Assembly: GCA_963843645.1 (NCBI GenBank)
Contig: CAWJLE010000001.1
Span: 682,001 to 746,000, forward strand
Length of the DNA stretch: 64,000 nucleotides
Direction: 5' to 3'
Origin: CAWJLE01 sp963843645
GTDB taxonomy: Bacteria; Chloroflexota; Anaerolineae; DAOTYC01
Every line of letters begins with the position of its first letter. The first letter of the stretch is position 1. The translations under genes and the position numbers were made by a program. This document shows, piece after piece, positions 58,678 through 64,000 of this stretch. The notes under the pieces are model-generated. The model did no database searches, was not told the DNA's origin, and was given only the letters and a program-made list of their open reading frames with translations.

Positions 58678-59735
58678 TTCTCCACCGTTCCGGCTCTCAT
58701 TTCCTCGAGCGACTCTCTCCGTGGACGAGCCCGCGAGGGATCGCGGCCATCAGTCACGTCCACCCAGCAGGCAGCGAGATGTTCCGGCGTACCGGCCTGC
58801 GCCAGCGTCGGCCGCTCGGTCAGGCAGCGATCGATCACGAATGGGCAGCGAGGACTGAACGGGCAACCGGCCGGCAGCTTGATCAGGTCGGGCGGCAGCC
58901 CCTGGATGGGCGTGAGCCGGGTCTGGCGATTCGAATCCAACCGCGGAATGGACTTCAGCAATCCCAGCGTGTATGGCATACGGGGGTCCTGGTAAAGCTC
59001 CTTCACGCTGGCCTTCTCGATGACGAAGCCGGCGTACATCACGATGACACGATCGGCCAGCCCGGCGACGACACCCAGATCGTGAGTGATCCAGATCACC
59101 GCCATGCCGAATTCGCGTTTCAGATTTCTGACCAGGTCTACGATCTGCGCCTGAATCGTCACGTCCAGGGCGGTGGTCGGCTCGTCGGCGATCAGCAGAT
59201 CAGGGTTGCACGACAGACCCATGGCGATCATGACGCGCTGCCTCATGCCGCCGGAAAACTGGTGCGGGTAGTCGTCAACCCGGGCGGCCGCGTCGGGAAT
59301 GCCCACCATCTCCAGCAGCTCGATGGTGCGATTCCGCGCCTGACTCCGGTTAAGCCCCAGATGGAGGGTCACCGCCTCGCTGATTTGCCGGCCGATGGTC
59401 AGCACCGGATTCAGCGAAGTCATGGGATCCTGGAAGATCATGGCGATACGGTTGCCCCGCACTTTGCGCATCTGCTCATCGCTGAGCGTCAACAGGTCTT
59501 TGCTCTCGAACAAGACCTGACCGCTTACGATCTTGCCGGGCGGCTGGGGGATGAGCCGCATGATGGAGAGCATCGTCACGCTCTTACCGCAACCGCTCTC
59601 GCCGACGATGCCGAGCGTCTCACCTTCGTTAACCTCAAACGACACATCGTTGACCGCATGGACGGCTCCGTCCTGGGTGAAAAACTGAGTTTTCAGATTG
59701 CGCACCTGAAGTAATGGGGCCATTCTTTCTCCCAT
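58674..59735 (-). CDS. Oligopeptide ABC transporter ATP-binding protein (OppD-like)
   Basis: A 353-residue ATPase with Walker A GESGCGKSVTMLS, signature FSGGMRQRVMIAMGL, Walker B LLIADEPTTALDV and the C-terminal cysteine motif CPFSPRCPFVIDRC. The order OppD then OppF, with a four-base overlap, is standard. The start at 59735 lies about 58 bases downstream of the first binding-protein gene. Confidence 0.92.
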   Translation of the reverse strand: MGERMAPLLQVRNLKTQFFTQDGAVHAVNDVSFEVNEGETLGIVGESGCGKSVTMLSIMRLIPQPPGKIVSGQVLFESKDLLTLSDEQMRKVRGNRIAMIFQDPMTSLNPVLTIGRQISEAVTLHLGLNRSQARNRTIELLEMVGIPDAAARVDDYPHQFSGGMRQRVMIAMGLSCNPDLLIADEPTTALDVTIQAQIVDLVRNLKREFGMAVIWITHDLGVVAGLADRVIVMYAGFVIEKASVKELYQDPRMPYTLGLLKSIPRLDSNRQTRLTPIQGLPPDLIKLPAGCPFSPRCPFVIDRCLTERPTLAQAGTPEHLAACWVDVTDGRDPSRARPRRESLEEMRAGTVEK

Positions 59736-59793
59736 CGATTGTTGGTGCCCATCGCTAGGACGGGGCCGTTTGCCTCGGTATTAGCCGGTTCTG

Positions 59794-61431
59794 CTAGTGA
59801 CTCAAGAGCCGCGCGTGTGCCAGGGAGTACTCACCCATCGGAGTCACGGTCAGGCCCTGGACGTAGGGCTTGATCAGGACGTAGTTGATGCTGTGGTAGA
59901 TGGGCACCCACGGACAGTCGTTCACGATGATCTGTTCGGCCTGTTGGTAGAGCTCCATGCGCTTCGCCCGGTCCTGCTCGGTTCGCGCCGCGACCAGCAG
60001 CTTGTCGACTTCCGGATTGCTGTAGCGGGAATGATTCTGCTCGCTGCCGCTGTAGAAGATCACGTCCAGGAAGTCTTCCGGGTCGGGATAGTCGCCCACC
60101 CAGCCCAGCATAAACATCTGATACTTGAACTGATACAGGTCCTGCTGGAAATGCTGCCAATCGACCTGCTGCAGCTGAATGTTGATGCCCAGCGTGTTCG
60201 AGTACATGATGGTCAGCGAAGCCGCCAGCGGATCGGTCGCACCGCCCTGCGAGCTGGTCGCAAACACGATGGGCGGCAGATGCTGAGCGTCCTTGTAGGA
60301 CGATTCGGCCAGCAACTGCTTCGCCTTGGCCGGATCGAAAGGAATTCCCTTCAGGTTCTTGTTATAGCCGGGCAGGCCCGGCGGCAGAATGCCGTTCGCG
60401 GGGATGACCGTCTTCTGCTCGAGAACCTTGGCGATTCCTTCTTTATCGGTTGCGTAGGCCAGGGCCTGTCGAACCTTCAGGTCATCGAAGGGCGGCTGCT
60501 TGGTATCGAACGCCAGGTACCAGACGTCGAGACCAGGGATCGTCTGCAGCTGCTGGCTGAGCGGATTCGTCGGATCCAGCACGCGCTCGATGTCCGTAGC
60601 CGGGACGAAGGTTGCGTCCAGCTCGCCCTGTTCGTACATCGTCATCGGAGAGCCGCCACGCAGCGTGAAAACCACTTGTGAGATAGGCGGCTGCCCACCC
60701 ACGTAATTCGGGTTCGAGGTCAGCACGATCTGGTCCTGGCTGATGCTGCTCAGTGCAAACGGCCCGGTGCCGTTCGGCTTGAGCGACCAGTTCGCGCCGC
60801 CCTGCTCGACGTTGCGGCGGTCGACGATGAAGAACGTATGATAGCTCAGTTTGGAGAGGAAGTAGGCTTTGGGTGCGTCGATGGTAATGCGGATCGTCTG
60901 CGGATCGAGGACCTGCACCCCAGAGACCTCTTGGGCCTTGCCGGCCAGCTTGTCCGCAGCCCCGACGATGTCGTTCACGTACGAGCTGGCAACTTGCGAG
61001 CCGGTGGCCGGGTCAGTCATGCGCTCCACCGAATACTTGAAGTCCTGGGCAGTGACCGGGGAGCCGTCCTGGAATTTCAGACCGTCGCGGAGGTGGAAAG
61101 TGTACACCGTTCCACCGCCGGACACGTCCCAGCTTTTCGCCAGGTCCGGGACAATTTCCAACTTGTCGTTCAGTGCGACCAGTCCGCTGTAGATCTTGTC
61201 GATGTATTCTGTGGAGTTTGCGTCTCCGGCCAATGCCGGATCCAGCGTAACCGGCTGGCGGCCGTACAAGCGCAACACATTGCCGCTCGTCTGGCCGGGG
61301 TTGACGCCGGATACCTGACCCGGCGCGAGGTAGGTGCCGATGCCCACGGCAGCGACAGACGTGCACACTGCCAGGACACAGGCGATCGAGACGACGGCGA
61401 CGATGATGGTCCACATTTTTCTGTTAAACAT
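59794..61431 (-). CDS. Peptide ABC transporter binding protein (SBP family 5)
   Basis: A 545-residue secreted protein. It starts MFNRKMWTIIVAVVSIACVL with a signal peptide or membrane anchor. Family features include LDPALAGDANSTEYIDKIYSG, FHLRDGLKFQDGSPVTAQDF and PNGTGPFAL. The ATG at 61431 is preferred (AGAGGG upstream) over a longer start. No clear lipobox is seen, so anchoring may be through the N-terminal helix. First gene of the transporter operon, under the promoter at 61565-61593. Confidence 0.88.
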   Translation of the reverse strand: MFNRKMWTIIVAVVSIACVLAVCTSVAAVGIGTYLAPGQVSGVNPGQTSGNVLRLYGRQPVTLDPALAGDANSTEYIDKIYSGLVALNDKLEIVPDLAKSWDVSGGGTVYTFHLRDGLKFQDGSPVTAQDFKYSVERMTDPATGSQVASSYVNDIVGAADKLAGKAQEVSGVQVLDPQTIRITIDAPKAYFLSKLSYHTFFIVDRRNVEQGGANWSLKPNGTGPFALSSISQDQIVLTSNPNYVGGQPPISQVVFTLRGGSPMTMYEQGELDATFVPATDIERVLDPTNPLSQQLQTIPGLDVWYLAFDTKQPPFDDLKVRQALAYATDKEGIAKVLEQKTVIPANGILPPGLPGYNKNLKGIPFDPAKAKQLLAESSYKDAQHLPPIVFATSSQGGATDPLAASLTIMYSNTLGINIQLQQVDWQHFQQDLYQFKYQMFMLGWVGDYPDPEDFLDVIFYSGSEQNHSRYSNPEVDKLLVAARTEQDRAKRMELYQQAEQIIVNDCPWVPIYHSINYVLIKPYVQGLTVTPMGEYSLAHARLLSH

Positions 61432-61564
61432 GAGTATACCCTCTAGATCGAGCGAGTGCCAACGCCTCATTGGGGCATGACAACGGGAATACGCTTTGGT
61501 CTGCGAGCCCAGGGCGGGCTATGTAGTCCGGCCCCCACCGCTGGCCGGAAAAGAGTTGACAATT

Positions 61565-61593
61565 ATACTAGCACAGACCAGGCGGGTTGTCAA
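61565..61593 (-). promoter_or_regulatory. Promoter of the oligopeptide transporter operon
   Basis: Minus-strand TTGACA (61588-61593) and TAGTAT (61565-61570) with 17-base spacing and TGC before the -10. The -35 box is contained in a perfect inverted repeat. Confidence 0.65.
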
Positions 61594-61606
61594 ACAACCC
61601 GCCTGG
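61578..61606 (-). terminator. GC-rich hairpin, terminator and/or operator
   Basis: CCAGGCGGGTTGT and ACAACCCGCCTGG form a perfect 13-bp stem with a three-base loop. It lies 36 bases past the stop of the aminotransferase gene, so it can end that transcript, but no T run follows. Because it covers the -35 of the next promoter it could also be an operator. Confidence 0.6.
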
Positions 61607-61641
61607 CGACATAAGGTGTCAACTTGAATCAAATCGAAGGT

Positions 61642-62808
61642 TTAGAGCTGCATGAGGACGTTCTGCGCCGCAGCCACGCCTGCACCGCGCTCGACGGAGT
61701 AACCCAGCTCAAACAGCCCACGCTCGATCGCGGCGACGGTCCCCAGTACGTCGGCCGTGGTCACCGCGCCCATGTGCCCCACGCGGAAGTAGCGGGCCTT
61801 GATGGCGGGATGCAGGCCGCCGGCCAGGATCACGCCGCTGCCCGCAACCTTGCCCAGAAGCTGCGCGTCGATGCCATCGGGGAAATACACTGAGGTCAGC
61901 GTGTGCGCCGAGATCTCACGCCGCACCGGCACTTCCTTGAGGCCGATCGCGTCTATGGCAGTCTTGAAGGCTTCGCCCACGATGCGATGGCGCCGGAACC
62001 GCGCGTCCATGCCCTCGGCCAGAATCTGCCGCACACTCTCGTCCAGCGCATAGATCAGGTTGACGGCCGGGGTGCCGTAGTAGGCCGGCTTGCGGGCCTC
62101 GTAAGCTTCCATGACGGGCAGCCATTGAGCGAAGTCGGCGTAGTAGCTGGCCGGCGGGGTGCGGCGAGCCTTGAAGGCGGCGATTGCGCGAGGACTGGCA
62201 ACCAGCAGCGCCAGGCCGGGCGGCGTGCCGACGGCTTTCTGCGACGCCGTCAGGTAGACGTCGACGCCCCAGTCTTCCTGGCGACACTCTTCGGCGGCCG
62301 TGGCGCAGACGCCGTCCACGATGCTCAGCGCGCCGTACTTGTTCGCCAGCGCGGCAATCGCTTTCACGTCGGTCACGACTGCGGTCGACGTGTCGACGTG
62401 GGTGACGATGAGAGCCTTGTATTTGCGAGCCTTCAGGGCGGCCTCGATCTGATCCAACGGCACGACGTCACCCAACGGCGCGGTCAGCTTCTGGACGCTG
62501 CCGCCGTACCGCTCAGCGATGGCGGCGAAACGGTCGCTGAAGAACCCGGTGCTGATCACCAGCACGTCGTCGCCGGGCTCAATCAGATTGGCAGCCGCCA
62601 TGTCCATGGCCAGGCTGCCGGAACCGGCCATCACGAACGGCTGCCCGTTCGGGGCAAGAAAGACGCTCCGCAGATTAGCCAAAGTGCGCCCAAAGACTTC
62701 GATGAACGACGCCGCGGTGTGGCTCTCCGTGGGTTTGGCCATCGCGCGAAGCACGGCCGGATCGAATACGATCGGTCCGGGTATCATCAGCAGATCTCGT
62801 TCACTCAC
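61642..62808 (-). CDS. Class V aminotransferase (alanine-glyoxylate/serine-pyruvate type)
   Basis: A 388-residue PLP enzyme. It opens DLLMIPGPIVFDPAVLRAM, has AGSGSLAMDMAAANLIEPGD and IVDGVCATAAEE, and the PLP lysine lies in TASQKAVGTPPGLALL. This set is typical of alanine-glyoxylate, serine-glyoxylate and (S)-ureidoglycine aminotransferases, plus phosphonate relatives; the exact partner pair is undetermined. Start overlaps the stop of the upstream GNAT as ATGA. Confidence 0.88.
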   Translation of the reverse strand: MSERDLLMIPGPIVFDPAVLRAMAKPTESHTAASFIEVFGRTLANLRSVFLAPNGQPFVMAGSGSLAMDMAAANLIEPGDDVLVISTGFFSDRFAAIAERYGGSVQKLTAPLGDVVPLDQIEAALKARKYKALIVTHVDTSTAVVTDVKAIAALANKYGALSIVDGVCATAAEECRQEDWGVDVYLTASQKAVGTPPGLALLVASPRAIAAFKARRTPPASYYADFAQWLPVMEAYEARKPAYYGTPAVNLIYALDESVRQILAEGMDARFRRHRIVGEAFKTAIDAIGLKEVPVRREISAHTLTSVYFPDGIDAQLLGKVAGSGVILAGGLHPAIKARYFRVGHMGAVTTADVLGTVAAIERGLFELGYSVERGAGVAAAQNVLMQL

Positions 62809-63410
62809 TGTTGTCCTCCTTGGATCAACGAATCATCGTGGGTCTCAATGCCCGAAACGGGTTTCGTACGAGCCAGCCATTCTTTCCGGGTGATTTCCAT
62901 CTTGACGTCCTGGTACTCGCCGCCCTCGAAGGAAAAGCGCTTGTTCACGGCAATCTCCCGGAAGCCGCAATACGCAAAAGAACGCCGCGCCCGGGCGTTC
63001 TCCTCCAGAGTGTACAGGTATATTTTCTGCAGCCGCGTGTGGTGAAAAACGTATTCCAGCAGAGTCGACACCGCGTCGCGGCCATATCCCTGGCTCCAAT
63101 AGTCCTTTTCGCCGATGATCACGCCCAACTCAGCCTGCCGGCTTTCCATATTGATGTTGAAGCAGCCAATGCGGCCGATGAGGACCTTGCCGTCCACGGT
63201 CAAAATCGCGAACAGCTTGCGGTCGACGCCGTTGTAGTGGTTGTGCGAGCGAAATTGCTCGACGAACTCGGCATAGGTCAGCGTGCTGGGAGCCATGTTG
63301 CTCCAGCGCACGATGTCTCGATCCTTGCTCCACCGGAACTGCGTCTGCAGCTCGGCTTCAGAGAAGCCTTCAGCAAACGGCCTGAGGATGATTTTGCTGC
63401 CCCGAATCAT
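62805..63410 (-). CDS. RimJ/RimL-type GNAT acetyltransferase
   Basis: About 201 residues. ILRPFAEGFSEAEL at the start, GVIIGEKDYWSQGYGRDAV as the acetyl-CoA loop, and ENARARRSFAYCGFREI near the end match the Acetyltransf_3 family. The ATG at 63410 follows GGGAGA and is downstream of the transcription start predicted from the promoter, which rules out the longer starts at 63464 and 63437. The acceptor is unknown. Co-transcribed with the aminotransferase. Confidence 0.85.
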   Translation of the reverse strand: MIRGSKIILRPFAEGFSEAELQTQFRWSKDRDIVRWSNMAPSTLTYAEFVEQFRSHNHYNGVDRKLFAILTVDGKVLIGRIGCFNINMESRQAELGVIIGEKDYWSQGYGRDAVSTLLEYVFHHTRLQKIYLYTLEENARARRSFAYCGFREIAVNKRFSFEGGEYQDVKMEITRKEWLARTKPVSGIETHDDSLIQGGQQ

Positions 63411-63435
63411 ATGCCGTCTCCCTGGTTCGTGGCTC

Positions 63436-63464
63436 ATTTTAGGCGCACTCAACTCGATTGTCAA
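63436..63464 (-). promoter_or_regulatory. Promoter of the GNAT-aminotransferase operon
   Basis: Minus-strand perfect TTGACA (63459-63464) and TAAAAT (63436-63441) at 17-base spacing. Confidence 0.78.
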
Positions 63465-63537
63465 TCATCTTCGCGGATTCCGAATTCGTTCTGGCTAATT
63501 CATCGTAAATTTTAAGTTAATTTAATGTATTTGCCAG

Positions 63538-63566
63538 GTGACTTTTTTGTAAAAGTATGGTATAAT
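63538..63566 (+). promoter_or_regulatory. Promoter of the right-edge gene
   Basis: Perfect TATAAT (63561-63566) with GTGACT (63538-63543) at 17-base spacing, in an AT-rich stretch. A leader of about 95 bases precedes the start codon. Confidence 0.6.
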
Positions 63567-63666
63567 GTTGATACAGGGCTTGCGCTCTGGCTGTGCGCTT
63601 GCCGCCGCTATTCTGACCGATCTTCGTAGAGCGGGCCGTCACTCATGTCGCGGAGGTGACAAACTA

Positions 63667-64000
63667 ATGACGAGAAAAAGAGCCAGTATCAAGGGTATCG
63701 GCGCGAGCATCTTCTGCAGCGCCGACGACGACCCCGAACCGGCCAACGTCCGGTCGCAGGCCGAAACCGAGAAGTCGGTCGCGACGCCGTGCGCCGACCG
63801 CCCCATTAAGGACGGCTGCCCGCCGGCTGCGCCCGAACATAGCGAGCCGGAGCCGGCGCCCCTTCGCATCCGTGCGGAGCGGCAGCCGCTGCCCCGCCCC
63901 CGGCTGCACATCGTGCCCCCCGTTCAGATGACGCCTGCTGAGCCGGCGGATACGCCTGCTCCACTCGCTCATTCCGAACCGGCGGCGACACCGGTCCTCG
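63667..64000 (+). CDS. Unrecognised protein with disordered Pro/Glu/Ala-rich N-terminus (partial)
   Basis: Starts MTRKRASIKGIGASIFCSAD behind an excellent GGAGGTGA, and the frame stays open to the window edge (111 codons). After the basic start the sequence is low in hydrophobic residues and rich in Pro, Glu, Ala and Arg (for example HSEPEPAPL and TPAEPADTPAPL), suggesting an unstructured region before a folded domain beyond the window. No family can be named from this part. Confidence 0.75.
   Translation, partial: MTRKRASIKGIGASIFCSADDDPEPANVRSQAETEKSVATPCADRPIKDGCPPAAPEHSEPEPAPLRIRAERQPLPRPRLHIVPPVQMTPAEPADTPAPLAHSEPAATPVL

Overview
The window is GC-rich bacterial chromosome, densely packed, with many GTG and TTG starts and four-base ATGA or GTGA gene overlaps. 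The content suggests a Chloroflexota lineage (Anaerolineae-like): a PQQ-repeat lipoprotein inside the rpmH-rnpA-yidD-yidC-jag operon, DUF2723, DUF2079 and GT39 membrane glycosyltransferases with repeated extracytoplasmic modules, and a short YidC. This placement is an inference from gene content, with no rRNA or marker tree behind it. Many genes are interrupted by single-base frameshifts, including ones that should be essential (parB, yidC, ftsK). Several of these are repaired by removing one base from a homopolymer, so I read them as sequence errors and annotate each gene as one unit.

Region by region. 1-12 kb, minus strand: a cell-surface glycan cluster (GT39, toxin-antitoxin pair, DUF2079, LPG-synthase-like flippase domain, GT4, GT2, and a WbpE/WbpD/WbpB-like aminotransferase, acetyltransferase and dehydrogenase set). 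12.4-14 kb: an amidohydrolase. 14.1-20.6 kb, minus: parB, parA, a PfkB kinase, then jag, yidC, a PQQ lipoprotein, yidD, rnpA and rpmH, without dnaA. 20.8-23.7 kb: a DUF2723 gene ending at a 98-bp palindrome. 23.8-28.5 kb, minus: a degenerate ABC-F-like ATPase and a glpK / LDH2-type dehydrogenase / zinc alcohol dehydrogenase operon, divergent from a class II aldolase. 29.4-30 kb: a fold-back repeat.

30-36.6 kb, plus: a nitrilase, a metallo-beta-lactamase-fold hydrolase, then a lipoate-ligase/DUF116 fusion, a LipT-like flavoprotein and two radical-SAM proteins. Together these look like the non-canonical LipS1/LipS2 route of lipoyl assembly. 36.6-43.5 kb, plus: an S-box (SAM-I) riboswitch with its terminator controls an SDR, metY, metX, metW, homoserine dehydrogenase, a possibly permuted HAD protein and a RelE/ParE-like remnant. 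43.7-53.7 kb, plus: a GNAT, a 7TM-GAF-HTH regulator, ftsK, infA, yebC, ruvC, ruvA, a REC-GAF-histidine kinase and a REC-adenylate cyclase. 53.9-55.8 kb: a GntR regulator and kbl. 55.8-63.4 kb, minus: an oligopeptide ABC system with two binding proteins and two ATPases but no permeases, a class V aminotransferase and a GNAT. The window ends inside a plus-strand gene with a Pro/Glu/Ala-rich start.

No tRNA, rRNA, CRISPR array, insertion sequence or prophage was recognised. The items most worth following are the lipoyl-assembly cluster, the methionine operon passengers (SDR lacking YxxxK, HAD with a shuffled motif order), the C-terminal module shared by three unrelated membrane glycosyltransferases, and the two long inverted repeats.
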